Positions 1-10,718 of a stretch of DNA of 64,000 nucleotides are shown here, piece after piece; position 1 is the first letter of the stretch, and every line of letters starts with the position of its first letter. Source of the stretch: Annona cherimola. Its lineage: Eukaryota > Streptophyta > Magnoliopsida > Magnoliales > Annonaceae. The position numbers and the translations under genes were made by a program. The notes beneath the pieces are model-generated. The model was given only the letters and a program-made list of their open reading frames with translations, ran no database searches and was not told the origin of the DNA. Location: the NCBI GenBank assembly GCA_030490835.1, contig CM059971.1:49276012-49340011 (forward strand), given 5' to 3'.

Positions 1-233
1 TGAAGTTCTTTTCGTCCAATTCAGTTGTTTTGAATCTTTTGAAATGCGTTAAAGTTTACTCGTTCTCATTACAGTCAAATCAAGTCAATCAGATTGAGTT
101 CTACTCAATTCTAACTAATCAAAGTTCATTCTATAAAACTCAATTCATTTGATTCGATTTGAATGCCTTTAAGGTCATCCGTTGTCGTTTGAATGTAAAT
201 GAAATCAAGGGATTGTCGTTTATTGTTGTTGAT
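1..233 (+). repeat. Monomer type A (exemplar)
   Basis: Type A is recognised by TTCTTTTCGTCC near the start, AATCTTTTGAAATG, CAATCAG, GAGTTCTACTC, CTATAAAACT and a tail with GGGATTGTCGTTTATTG. It almost always precedes type B, or E in the 31-35 kb region. From 40 kb to 57 kb a variant with CATTGGATTCG in place of CATTTGATTCG prevails. In the frame starting one base before TGAAG that change turns TGA into GGA and opens a 78-codon frame. This exemplar carries TCGTTTGAATG where most A copies have TCGTTCGAATG. Confidence 0.9.
93..109. repeat. Central 7-bp dyad of the monomer (exemplar)
   Basis: ATTGAGT and ACTCAAT are perfect inverted repeats around a 3-base spacer (TCT here, TAT or CGT in other types). 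An overlapping second dyad, TCAATC-A-GATTGA, lies at 85-97 in types with CAATCAG (A, C and G). The 7-bp dyad is intact in A, C, D, E, G, I, J and L and broken or weak in B, H, M and K. A role in binding a dimeric protein or in cruciform formation is only inference. Confidence 0.75.
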
Positions 234-466
234 TGAAGTTCCTTTCGTCCAATTCAGTTGTTTTGAACCTATTGGAATGCGTTAAAGTCTACTCGTTCTT
301 ATTACAGTCAAATCAAGTCAATTAGATTGAATTATACTCAATTCTAATTAATCAAAGTTCATTCTATCAAACTCAATTAATTTGATTCGATTAGAATGCC
401 TTTAAGGTCATCCGTTGTCGTTGGAATGTAAATGAAATCAAGGAATTGTTGTTAATTGTTGTTGAT

Positions 467-699
467 TAAAGTTCTTTTCGTCCAATTCAGTTGTATTGAA
501 TCTTTTGGAATGCGTTAAAGTTTACTCGTTCTCATTACAGTCAAATCAAGTCAATCAGATTGAGTTATATTCAATTCTAACTAATCAAAGTTCATTCTAT
601 CAAACTTAATTGATTTGATTCGATTTGAATGCCTTTAAGGTCATCCGTTGTCGTTCGAATGTAAATGAAATAAAGGGATTGTTGTTAATTGTTGTTCAT
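467..699 (+). repeat. Monomer type C (exemplar)
   Basis: Type C begins TAAAGTTCTTTTCG instead of TGAAG. It has GTTGTATTGAATCTTTTGG, CAATCAG, and an AACTTAATTGATTTG block in place of AACTCAATTCATTTG. Its tail is GAAATAAAGGG...GTTCAT. It follows B and precedes D in the left domain or M elsewhere. This copy has TTATATTC where other C copies have TTATACTC. Confidence 0.9.
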
Positions 700-932
700 T
701 GAAGTTCCTATCGTCCCATTCAGTTGTTTTGAATCTACTGGAATGCGTTAAAGTTTACTCCTTCTCCTTACAGTCAAATCAAGTCAATTAGATTGAGTTA
801 TACTCAATTCTAACAAATCAAAGTTCATTGTATTCAACTCAATTCATTTAATTCGATTAGAATGCCTTTAAGGTCATCCGTTGTCGTTCGAATGTAAATG
901 AAATCAAGGGATTGTTGTTAATTGTTGTTGAT
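700..932 (+). repeat. Monomer type D (exemplar)
   Basis: Type D has TTCCTATCGTCCC, AATCTACTGG, ACTCCTTCTCCTTAC, CTAACAAATC and CATTGTATTCAACTC. It is confined to the left domain (last copy 12817-13049). Its left half matches M and its right half matches L, so either it is their parent or it arose from recombination between them. Confidence 0.85.
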
Positions 933-1165
933 TGAAGTTCCTTTCGTCCAATTCAGTTGTTTTGAATATATTGGAATGCGTTAAAGTTTACTCGTTCTCC
1001 TTACAGTCATATCAAGTCAATTAGATTGAGTCGTACTCAATTCTAACTAATCAAAGTTCATTCTATAAAACTCAATTCATTTGATTCGATTAGAATGCCT
1101 TTAAGGTCATCCGTTGTCGTTCGAATGTAAATGAAATCAAGGAATTGTTGTTAATTGTTGTTGAT
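933..1165 (+). repeat. Monomer type E (exemplar)
   Basis: Type E has AATATATTGG, TTCTCCTTACAGTCATATC, GAGTCGTACTC and CTATAAAACT, with tail AAGGAATTG. The 7-bp dyad is intact, with CGT as spacer. Copies from 37300 rightward carry CTCCTCACAG instead of CTCCTTACAG, a regional marker. The E-A pair or E-A-B triplet has expanded locally at 31-35 kb and 49-51 kb. Confidence 0.9.
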
Positions 1166-1398
1166 TGAAGTTCTTTTCGTCCAATTCAGTTGTTTTGAAT
1201 CTTTTGAAATGCGTTAAAGTTTACTCGTTCTCATTACAGTCAAATCAAGTCAATCAGATTGAGTTCTACTCAATTCTAACTAATCAAAGTTCATTCTATA
1301 AAACTCAATTCATTTGATTCGATTTGAATGCCTTTAAGGTCATCCGTTGTCGTTCGAATGTAAATGAAATCAAGGGATTGTCGTTTATTGTTGTTGAT

Positions 1399-1631
1399 TG
1401 AAGTTCCTTTCGTCCAATTCAGTTGTTTTGAACCTATTGGAATGCGTTAAAGTCTACTCGTTCTTATTACAGTCAAATCAAGTCAATTAGATTGAATTAT
1501 ACTCAATTCTAATTAATCAAAGTTCATTCTATCAAACTCAATTCATTTGATTCGATATCAATGCCTTTATGGTCATGCGTTGTCGTTCGAATGTAAATGA
1601 AATAAAGAGATTGTTGTTAAATGTTATTGAT
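1399..1631 (+). repeat. Hybrid monomer F (B head, K tail)
   Basis: The first two thirds match type B (AACCTATTGG, GTCTACTCGTTCTTATT, GAATTATAC). The end matches type K (GATATCAATGCC, TTTATGGTCATGCG, AAAGAGATTG, TTAAATG). It reads TTATTGAT before the next monomer where K has TTGTTGAT. It sits immediately before G, as K does. Further copies are at 4895-5127 and 7226-7458. The join lies in the last third of the monomer, consistent with out-of-register crossover or conversion between B and K. Confidence 0.85.
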
Positions 1632-1864
1632 TGAAGTTCCTTTCATCCGATTCAGTTGTATTGAATCTTTTGGAATGCGTTAAAGTTTACTCGTTCTCAT
1701 TACAGTCAAATCAAGTCAATCAGATTGAGTTATACTCAATTCTAACGAATCAAAGTTCATTCTATGAAACTCAATTCATTCGATTCGATTTGAATGCCTT
1801 TAAGGTCTTCCGTTCTCGTTCGAATGTAAATTAAATAAAGGGATTGTTGTTAATTGTTGTTCAT
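1632..1864 (+). repeat. Monomer type G (anchor type; short non-coding open frame)
   Basis: Type G has TTTCATCCGATTC, CTAACGAATC, CTATGAAACTC, CATTCGATTCG, GGTCTTCCGTTCTCG and GTAAATTAAATAAAG. It occurs 24 times counting hybrids and always follows K or a K-tailed hybrid, so I use it as the anchor for HOR units. A 67-codon frame starts at TTG one base before the monomer and ends at TAA. It has no ATG and no visible Shine-Dalgarno or Kozak-like context. It exists because CATTCGATT replaces the CATTTGATT that carries a stop in most types. The 233-bp length is not a multiple of three, so it cannot read through the array. I do not regard it as a gene. Confidence 0.9.
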
Positions 1865-2098
1865 TTAAGTTCCTCTCGTCCCATTCAGTTGTTTTGAATC
1901 TACTGGAATGCGTTAAAAGTTTACTCATTCCACTTACAGTCAAATCAAGTCAATTAGATTTAGTCGTAATCAATTCCAGCTAATCAAAGTTCATTTTATC
2001 AAACTCAATTCATTTAATTCGATTTCAATGCCTTTAAGGTCATTCCTTGTCGTTCGAATGTAAATGAAATAAAGGGATTGTTGTTAATTGTTGTTCAT
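1865..2098 (+). repeat. Monomer type H, 234 bp (exemplar)
   Basis: Type H begins TTAAGTTCCTCTCGTCCC. It carries one extra A (AAAA at 1915-1918), then ACTCATTCCACTTAC, GATTTAGTCGTAATC, TTCCAGC, CATTTTATC and GGTCATTCCTTGTCG. The extra A accounts for its 234-bp length. H follows G in nearly every unit. The central dyad is destroyed. Confidence 0.9.
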
Positions 2099-2331
2099 TG
2101 AAGTTCCTTTCCTCCAATTCAGTTGTTTTGAACGTATTGGAATGCGTTAAAGTTTACTCGTTCTCATTACAGTCAAATCAAGTCAATTAGATTGAGTTAT
2201 ACTCAATTCTAATTAATCAAAGTTCATTCTATCAAACTCAATTCATTTGATTCGATTAGAATGCCTTTAAGGTCATCCGTTGTCGTTCGAATGTAAATGA
2301 AATCAAGGGATTGTTGTTAATTGTTGTTGAT
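2099..2331 (+). repeat. Monomer type I (exemplar)
   Basis: Type I has TTTCCTCCAATTC (the TTTCGTCC CpG is lost), AACGTATTGG, CTCATTAC, GAGTTATACTC and CTAATTAATC. It follows H. Variants: AGCTTGAG at 2798 and 6294, ACTCATTCTC at 45928, 52923 and 55254, and ACATATTGG at 31706. Confidence 0.9.
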
Positions 2332-3208
2332 TGAAGTTCCTTTCGTCCAATTCAGTTGTTTTGAACCTATTGGAATGCGTTAAAGTCTACTCGTTCTTAT
2401 TACAGTCAAATCAAGTCAATTAGATTGAATTATACTCAATTCTAATTAATCAAAATTCATTCTATCAAACTCAATTCATTTGATTCGATTAGAATGCCTT
2501 TAAGGTCATCCGTTGTCGTTCGAATGTAAATGAAATCAAGGGATTGTTGTTAATTGTTGTTGATTGAAGTTCCTTTCGTCCAATTCAGTTGTTTTGAACC
2601 TATTGGAATGCGTTAAAGTTTACTCCTTCTCCTTACAGTCATATCAAGTCAATTAGATTTAGTCGTAATCAATTCCAGCTAATCAAAGTTCATTTTATCA
2701 AACTCAATTCATTTAATTCGATTTCAATGCCTTTAAGGTCATTCCTTGTCGTTCGAATGTAAATGAAATAAAGGGATTGTTGTTAATTGTTGTTCATTGA
2801 AGTTCCTTTCCTCCAATTCAGTTGTTTTGAACGTATTGGAATGCGTTAAAGTTTACTCGTTCTCATTACAGTCAAATCAAGTCAATTAGCTTGAGTTATA
2901 CTCAATTCTAATTAATCAAAGTTCATTCTATCAAACTCAATTCATTTGATTCGATTAGAATGCCTTTAAGGTCATCCGTTGTCGTTCGAATGTAAATGAA
3001 ATCAAGGGATTGTTGTTAATTGTTGTTGATTGAAGTTCCTTTCGTCCAATTCAGTTGTTTTGAACCTATTGGAATGCGTTAAAGTCTACTCGTTCTTATT
3101 ACAGTCAAATCAAGTCAATTAGATTGAATTATACTCAATTCTAATTAATCAAAGTTCATTCTATCAAACTCAATTCATTTGATTCGATTAGAATGCCTTT
3201 AAGGTCAT

Positions 3209-3221
3209 CCGTTGTCGTTCG
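3209..3221. other. Three-CpG cluster (exemplar)
   Basis: CCGTTGTCGTTCG holds three CpG within 13 bases and is kept in most types. J reads CCGTTGCCGTTCG, G reads CCGTTCTCGTTCG, K reads GCGTTGTCGTTCG, and H and M lose the first CpG (CCTTGTCGTTCG). It lies about 180-190 bases into the monomer. Confidence 0.7.
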
Positions 3222-3241
3222 AATGTAAATGAAATCAAGGG

Positions 3242-3261
3242 ATTGTTGTTAATTGTTGTTG
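3242..3261 (+). repeat. 10-bp internal direct repeat at monomer end (exemplar)
   Basis: ATTGTTGTTA (3242-3251) is followed directly by ATTGTTGTTG (3252-3261), a tandem 10-bp repeat with one mismatch. The same TTG-rich linker closes most monomers. In type A the first copy is changed to ATTGTCGTTT, and in G-preceding tails the second becomes ATGTTGTTG. Confidence 0.75.
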
Positions 3262-6200
3262 ATTGAAGTTCCTTTCGTCCAATTCAGTTGTTTTGAACCT
3301 ATTGGAATGCGTTAAAGTTTACTCGTTCTCCTTACAGTCATATCAAGTCAATTAGATTGAGTCGTACTCAATTCTAACTAATCAAAGTTCATTCTATAAA
3401 ACTCAATTCATTTGATTCGATTAGAATGCCTTTAAGGTCATCCGTTGTCGTTCGAATGTAAATGAAATCAAGGAATTGTTGTTAATTGTTGTTGATTGAA
3501 GTTCTTTTCGTCCAATTCAGTTGTTTTGAATCTTTTGAAATGCGTTAAAGTTTACTCGTTCTCATTACAGTCAAATCAAGTCAATCAGATTGAGTTCTAC
3601 TCAATTCTAACTAATCAAAGTTCATTCTATAAAACTCAATTCATTTGATTCGATTTGAATGCCTTTAAGGTCATCCGTTGTCGTTTGAATGTAAATGAAA
3701 TCAAGGGATTGTCGTTTATTGTTGTTGATTGAAGTTCCTTTCGTCCAATTCAGTTGTTTTGAACCTATTGGAATGCGTTAAAGTCTACTCGTTCTTATTA
3801 CAGTCAAATCAAGTCAGTTAGATTGAATTATACTCAATTCTAATTAATCAAAGTTCATTCTATCAAACTCAATTCATTTGATTCGATTAGAATGCCTTTA
3901 AGGTCATCCGTTGTCGTTGGAATGTAAATGAAATCAAGGAATTGTTGTTAATTGTTGTTGATTAAAGTTCTTTTCGTCCAATTCAGTTGTATTGAATCTT
4001 TTGGAATGCGTTAAAGTTTACTCGTTCTCATTACAGTCAAATCAAGTCAATCAGATTGAGTTATACTCAATTCTAACTAATCAAAGTTCATTCTATCAAA
4101 CTTAATTGATTTGATTCGATTTGAATGCCTTTAAGGTCATCCGTTGTCGTTCGAATGTAAATGAAATAAAGGGATTGTTGTTAATTGTTGTTCATTGAAG
4201 TTCCTATCGTCCCATTCAGTTGTTTTGAATCTACTGGAATGCGTTAAAGTTTACTCCTTCTCCTTACAGTCAAATCAAGTCAATTAGATTGAGTTATACT
4301 CAATTCTAACAAATCAAAGTTCATTGTATTCAACTCAATTCATTTAATTCGATTAGAATGCCTTTAAGGTCATCCGTTGTCGTTCGAATGTAAATGAAAT
4401 CAAGGGATTGTTGTTAATTGTTGTTGATTGAAGTTCCTTTCGTCCAATTCAGTTGTTTTGAATATATTGGAATGCGTTAAAGTTTACTCGTTCTCCTTAC
4501 AGTCATATCAAGTCAATTAGATTGAGTCGTACTCAATTCTAACTAATCAAAGTTCATTCTATAAAACTCAATTCATTTGATTCGATTAGAATGCCTTTAA
4601 GGTCATCCGTTGTCGTTCGAATGTAAATGAAATCAAGGAATTGTTGTTAATTGTTGTTGATTGAAGTTCTTTTCGTCCAATTCAGTTGTTTTGAATCTTT
4701 TGAAATGCGTTAAAGTTTACTCGTTCTCATTACAGTCAAATCAAGTCAATCAGATTGAGTTCTACTCAATTCTAACTAATCAAAGTTCATTCTATAAAAC
4801 TCAATTCATTTGATTCGATTTGAATGCCTTTAAGGTCATCCGTTGTCGTTCGAATGTAAATGAAATCAAGGGATTGTCGTTTATTGTTGTTGATTGAAGT
4901 TCCTTTCGTCCAATTCAGTTGTTTTGAACCTATTGGAATGCGTTAAAGTCTACTCGTTCTTATTACAGTCAAATCAAGTCAATTAGATTGAATTATACTC
5001 AATTCTAATTAATCAAAGTTCATTCTATCAAACTCAATTCATTTGATTCGATATCAATGCCTTTATGGTCATGCGTTGTCGTTCGAATGTAAATGAAATA
5101 AAGAGATTGTTGTTAAATGTTATTGATTGAAGTTCCTTTCATCCGATTCAGTTGTATTGAATCTTTTGGAATGCGTTAAAGTTTACTCGTTCTCATTACA
5201 GTCAAATCAAGTCAATCAGATTGAGTTATACTCAATTCTAACGAATCAAAGTTCATTCTATGAAACTCAATTCATTCGATTCGATTTGAATGCCTTTAAG
5301 GTCTTCCGTTCTCGTTCGAATGTAAATTAAATAAAGGGATTGTTGTTAATTGTTGTTCATTTAAGTTCCTCTCGTCCCATTCAGTTGTTTTGAATCTACT
5401 GGAATGCGTTAAAAGTTTACTCATTCCACTTACAGTCAAATCAAGTCAATTAGATTTAGTCGTAATCAATTCCAGCTAATCAAAGTTCATTTTATCAAAC
5501 TCAATTCATTTAATTCGATTTCAATGCCTTTAAGGTCATTCCTTGTCGTTCGAATGTAAATGAAATAAAGGGATTGTTGTTAATTGTTGTTCATTGAAGT
5601 TCCTTTCCTCCAATTCAGTTGTTTTGAACGTATTGGAATGCGTTAAAGTTTACTCGTTCTCATTACAGTCAAATCAAGTCAATTAGATTGAGTTATACTC
5701 AATTCTAATTAATCAAAGTTCATTCTATCAAACTCAATTCATTTGATTCGATTAGAATGCCTTTAAGGTCATCCGTTGTCGTTCGAATGTAAATGAAATC
5801 AAGGGATTGTTGTTAATTGTTGTTGATTGAAGTTCCTTTCGTCCAATTCAGTTGTTTTGAACCTATTGGAATGCGTTAAAGTCTACTCGTTCTTATTACA
5901 GTCAAATCAAGTCAATTAGATTGAATTATACTCAATTCTAATTAATCAAAATTCATTCTATCAAACTCAATTCATTTGATTCGATTAGAATGCCTTTAAG
6001 GTCATCCGTTGTCGTTCGAATGTAAATGAAATCAAGGGATTGTTGTTAATTGTTGTTGATTGAAGTTCCTTTCGTCCAATTCAGTTGTTTTGAACCTATT
6101 GGAATGCGTTAAAGTTTACTCCTTCTCCTTACAGTCATATCAAGTCAATTAGATTTAGTCGTAATCAATTCCAGCTAATCAAAGTTCATTTTATCAAACT

Positions 6201-9200
6201 CAATTCATTTAATTCGATTTCAATGCCTTTAAGGTCATTCCTTGTCGTTCGAATGTAAATGAAATAAAGGGATTGTTGTTAATTGTTGTTCATTGAAGTT
6301 CCTTTCCTCCAATTCAGTTGTTTTGAACGTATTGGAATGCGTTAAAGTTTACTCGTTCTCATTACAGTCAAATCAAGTCAATTAGCTTGAGTTATACTCA
6401 ATTCTAATTAATCAAAGTTCATTCTATCAAACTCAATTCATTTGATTCGATTAGAATGCCTTTAAGGTCATCCGTTGTCGTTCGAATGTAAATGAAATCA
6501 AGGGATTGTTGTTAATTGTTGTTGATTGAAGTTCCTTTCGTCCAATTCAGTTGTTTTGAACCTATTGGAATGCGTTAAAGTCTACTCGTTCTTATTACAG
6601 TCAAATCAAGTCAATTAGATTGAATTATACTCAATTCTAATTAATCAAAGTTCATTCTATCAAACTCAATTCATTTGATTCGATTAGAATGCCTTTAAGG
6701 TCATCCGTTGTCGTTCGAATGTAAATGAAATCAAGGGATTGTTGTTAATTGTTGTTGATTGAAGTTCCTTTCGTCCAATTCAGTTGTTTTGAACCTATTG
6801 GAATGCGTTAAAGTTTACTCGTTCTCCTTACAGTCATATCAAGTCAATTAGATTGAGTCGTACTCAATTCTAACTAATCAAAGTTCATTCTATAAAACTC
6901 AATTCATTTGATTCGATTAGAATGCCTTTAAGGTCATCCGTTGTCGTTCGAATGTAAATGAAATCAAGGAATTGTTGTTAATTGTTGTTGATTGAAGTTC
7001 TTTTCGTCCAATTCAGTTGTTTTGAATCTTTTGAAATGCGTTAAAGTTTACTCGTTCTCATTACAGTCAAATCAAGTCAATCAGATTGAGTTATACTCAA
7101 TTCTAACTAATCAAAGTTCATTCTATAAAACTCAATTCATTTGATTCGATTTGAATGCCTTTAAGGTCATCCGTTGTCGTTCGAATGTAAATGAAATCAA
7201 GGGATTGTCGTTTATTGTTGTTGATTGAAGTTCCTTTCGTCCAATTCAGTTGTTTTGAACCTATTGGAATGCGTTAAAGTCTACTCGTTCTTATTACAGT
7301 CAAATCAAGTCAATTAGATTGAATTATACTCAATTCTAATTAATCAAAGTTCATTCTATCAAACTCAATTCATTTGATTCGATATCAATGCCTTTATGGT
7401 CATGCGTTGTCGTTCGAATGTAAATGAAATAAAGAGATTGTTGTTAAATGTTATTGATTGAAGTTCCTTTCATCCGATTCAGTTGTATTGAATCTTTTGG
7501 AATGCGTTAAAGTTTACTCGTTCTCATTACAGTCAAATCAAGTCAATCAGATTGAGTTCTACTCAATTCTAACTAATCAAAGTTCATTCTATAAAACTCA
7601 ATTCATTTGATTCGATTTGAATGCCTTTAAGGTCATCCGTTGTCGTTTGAATGTAAATGAAATCAAGGGATTGTCGTTTATTGTTGTTGATTGAAGTTCC
7701 TTTCGTCCAATTCAGTTGTTTTGAACCTATTGGAATGCGCTAAAGTCTACTCGTTCTTATTACAGTCAAATCAAGTCAGTTAGATTGAATTATACTCAAT
7801 TCTAATTAATCAAAGTTCATTCTATCAAACTCAATTCATTTGATTCGATTAGAATGCCTTTAAGGTCATCCGTTGTCGTTGGAATGTAAATGAAATCAAG
7901 GAATTGTTGTTAATTGTTGTTGATTAAAGTTCTTTTCGTCCAATTCAGTTGTATTGAATCTTTTGGAATGCGTTAAAGTTTACTCGTTCTCATTACAGTC
8001 AAATCAAGTCAATCAGATTGAGTTATACTCAATTCTAACTAATCAAAGTTCATTCTATCAAACTTAATTGATTTGATTCGATTTGAATGCCTTTAAGGTC
8101 ATCCGTTGTCGTTCGAATGTAAATGAAATAAAGGGATTGTTGTTAATTGTTGTTCATTGAAGTTCCTATCGTCCCATTCAGTTGTTTTGAATCTACTGGA
8201 ATGCGTTAAAGTTTACTCCTTCTCCTTACAGTCAAATCAAGTCAATTAGATTGAGTTATACTCAATTCTAACAAATCAAAGTTCATTGTATTCAACTCAA
8301 TTCATTTAATTCGATTAGAATGCCTTTAAGGTCATCCGTTGTCGTTCGAATGTAAATGAAATCAAGGGATTGTTGTTAATTGTTGTTGATTGAAGTTCCT
8401 TTCGTCCAATTCAGTTGTTTTGAATATATTGGAATGCGTTAAAGTTTACTCGTTCTCCTTACAGTCATATCAAGTCAATTAGATTGAGTCGTACTCAATT
8501 CTAACTAATCAAAGTTCATTCTATAAAACTCAATTCATTTGATTCGATTAGAATGCCTTTAAGGTCATCCGTTGTCGTTCGAATGTAAATGAAATCAAGG
8601 AATTGTTGTTAATTGTTGTTGATTGAAGTTCTTTTCGTCCAATTCAGTTGTTTTGAATCTTTTGAAATGCGTTAAAGTTTACTCGTTCTCATTACAGTCA
8701 AATCAAGTCAATCAGATTGAGTTCTACTCAATTCTAACTAATCAAAGTTCATTCTATAAAACTCAATTCATTTGATTCGATTTGAATGCCTTTAAGGTCA
8801 TCCGTTGTCGTTCGAATGTAAATGAAATCAAGGGATTGTCGTTTATTGTTGTTGATTGAAGTTCCTTTCGTCCAATTCAGTTGTTTTGAACCTATTGGAA
8901 TGCGTTAAAGTCTACTCGTTCTTATTACAGTCAAATCAAGTCAATTAGATTGAATTATACTCAATTCTAATTAATCAAAGTTCATTCTATCAAACTCAAT
9001 TCATTTGATTCGATTAGAATGCCTTTAAGGTCATCCGTTGTCGTTCGAATGTAAATGAAATCAAGGAATTGTTGTTAATTGTTGTTGATTAAAGTTCTTT
9101 TCGTCCAATTCAGTTGTATTGAATCTTTTGGAATGCGTTAAAGTTTACTCGTTCTCATTACAGTCAAATCAAGTCAATCAGATTGAGTTATACTCAATTC

Positions 9201-9322
9201 TAACTAATCAAAGTTCATTCTATCAAACTTAATTGATTTGATTCGATTTGAATGCCTTTAAGGTCATCCGTTGTCGTTCGAATGTAAATGAAATAAAGGG
9301 ATTGTTGTTAATTGTTGTTCAT

Positions 9323-9552
9323 TGAAGTTCCTATCGTCCCATTCAGTTGTTTTGAATCTACTGGAATGCGTTAAAGTTTACTCCTCCTTACAGTCAAATC
9401 CAGTCAATTAGATTGAGTTATACTCAATTCTAACAAATCAAAGTTCATTGTATTCAACTCAATTCATTTAATTCGATTAGAATGCCTTTAAGGTCATCCG
9501 TTGTCGTTCGAATGTAAATGAAATCAAGGGATTGTTGTTAATTGTTGTTGAT
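9323..9552 (+). repeat. Type D monomer with 3-bp deletion (230 bp)
   Basis: ACTCCTCCTTAC (around 9380-9391) replaces ACTCCTTCTCCTTAC, a loss of three bases in a CT-rich direct repeat. The same monomer carries CAAATCCAGTC where others have CAAATCAAGTC. It is the only monomer shorter than 233 bp in the window. Confidence 0.85.
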
Positions 9553-10718
9553 TGAAGTTCCTTTCGTCCAATTCAGTTGTTTTGAATATATTGGAATGCG
9601 TTAAAGTTTACTCGTTCTCCTTACAGTCATATCAAGTCAATTAGATTGAGTCGTACTCAATTCTAACTAATCAAAGTTCATTCTATAAAACTCAATTCAT
9701 TTGATTCGATTAGAATGCCTTTAAGGTCATCCGTTGTCGTTCGAATGTAAATGAAATCAAGGAATTGTGGTTAATTGTTGTTGATTGAAGTTCTTTTCGT
9801 CCAATTCAGTTGTTTTGAATCTTTTGAAATGCGTTAAAGTTTACTCGTTCTCATTACAGTCAAATCAAGTCAATCAGATTGAGTTCTACTCAATTCTAAC
9901 TAATCAAAGTTCATTCTATAAAACTCAATTCATTTGATTCGATTTGAATGCCTTTAAGGTCATCCGTTGTCGTTCGAATGTAAATGAAATCAAGGGATTG
10001 TCGTTTATTGTTGTTGATTGAAGTTCCTTTCGTCCAATTCAGTTGTTTTGAACCTATTGGAATGCGTTAAAGTCTACTCGTTCTTATTACAGTCAAATCA
10101 AGTCAATTAGATTGAATTATACTCAATTCTAATTAATCAAAGTTCATTCTATCAAACTCAATTCATTTGATTCGATTAGAATGCCTTTAAGGTCATCCGT
10201 TGTCGTTCGAATGTAAATGAAATCAAGGAATTGTTGTTAATTGTTGTTGATTAAAGTTCTTTTCGTCCAATTCAGTTGTATTGAATCTTTTGGAATGCGT
10301 TAAAGTTTACTCGTTCTCATTACAGTCAAATCAAGTCAATCAGATTGAGTTATACTCAATTCTAACTAATCAAAGTTCATTCTATCAAACTTAATTGATT
10401 TGATTCGATTTGAATGCCTTTAAGGTCATCCGTTGTCGTTCGAATGTAAATGAAATAAAGGGATTGTTGTTAATTGTTGTTCATTGAAGTTCCTATCGTC
10501 CCATTCAGTTGTTTTGAATCTACTGGAATGCGTTAAAAGTTTACTCATTCCACTTACAGTCAAATCAAGTCAATTAGATTTTGTTGTACTCAATTCCAGC
10601 TAATCAAAGTTCATTTTATCAAACTCAATTCATTTAATTCGATTTCAATGCCTTTAAGGTCATTCCTTGTCGTTCGAATGTAAATGAAATAAAGGGATTG
10701 TTGTTAATTATTGTTCAT

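Larger units (their letters stand above)
1..1631 (+). repeat. Right part of a 15-mer HOR: A-B-C-D-E-A-F
   Basis: Seven monomers whose order and diagnostic bases match the last seven of the next unit (3497-5127). Differences I saw are few: CAATTAATTTG against CAATTCATTTG and CAATTAG against CAGTTAG in B, and TTATATTC against TTATACTC in C. The unit is truncated by the window edge. Confidence 0.9.
3031..3263 (+). repeat. Monomer type B (exemplar)
   Basis: Type B is recognised by AACCTATTGG, AAAGTCTACTCGTTCTTATT, GATTGAATTATACTC and CTAATTAATC. The A-to-A change in the central block breaks the 7-bp dyad seen in other types. B usually lies between A and C. Hand count for this copy: 36 C, 37 G and 7 CpG in 233 bases. 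Tails vary: AAGGAATTG when C follows, AAGGGATTG in this copy and elsewhere. Confidence 0.9.
1632..5127 (+). repeat. 15-mer HOR unit, 3,496 bp: G-H-I-B-D/H-I-B-E-A-B-C-D-E-A-F
   Basis: Complete unit between two G anchors. The H-type insertion at 1915-1918 gives the single extra base over 15 x 233. The monomer at 2565-2797 is a D/H hybrid (ACTCCTTCTCCTTAC, then GATTTAGTCGTAATC) that keeps 233 bp. The second I (2798) carries AGCTTGAG. The E at 3264 has a B- or L-like AACCTATTGG start. Confidence 0.9.

Noticed and set aside
14..30. CENP-B box in TTTCGTCCAATTCAGTTG
   Set aside because: The core needs TTCG-N4-A-N2-CGGG. Here TTCG, the A and the first C fit, but CAGT replaces CGGG, so two of nine core positions fail. 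G and I also lose the TTCG. The resemblance is too weak to call.
93..109. Intrinsic terminator at the central dyad
   Set aside because: The 7-bp stem is AT-rich with a 3-base loop and no following T run, and no transcription unit ends there.
1631..1834. 67-codon open frame repeated in all G monomers, and the 78-codon form in some A monomers, as a gene family
   Set aside because: The frames start at TTG, sit inside one satellite monomer and are closed by TGA in most copies of the same array. They cannot extend because 233 is not divisible by three. No domain or signal sequence is visible.
3242..3261. Telomeric or microsatellite repeat in the TTG-rich linker
   Set aside because: Only two 10-bp copies occur per monomer, with no longer TTG run and no match to known telomere motifs.
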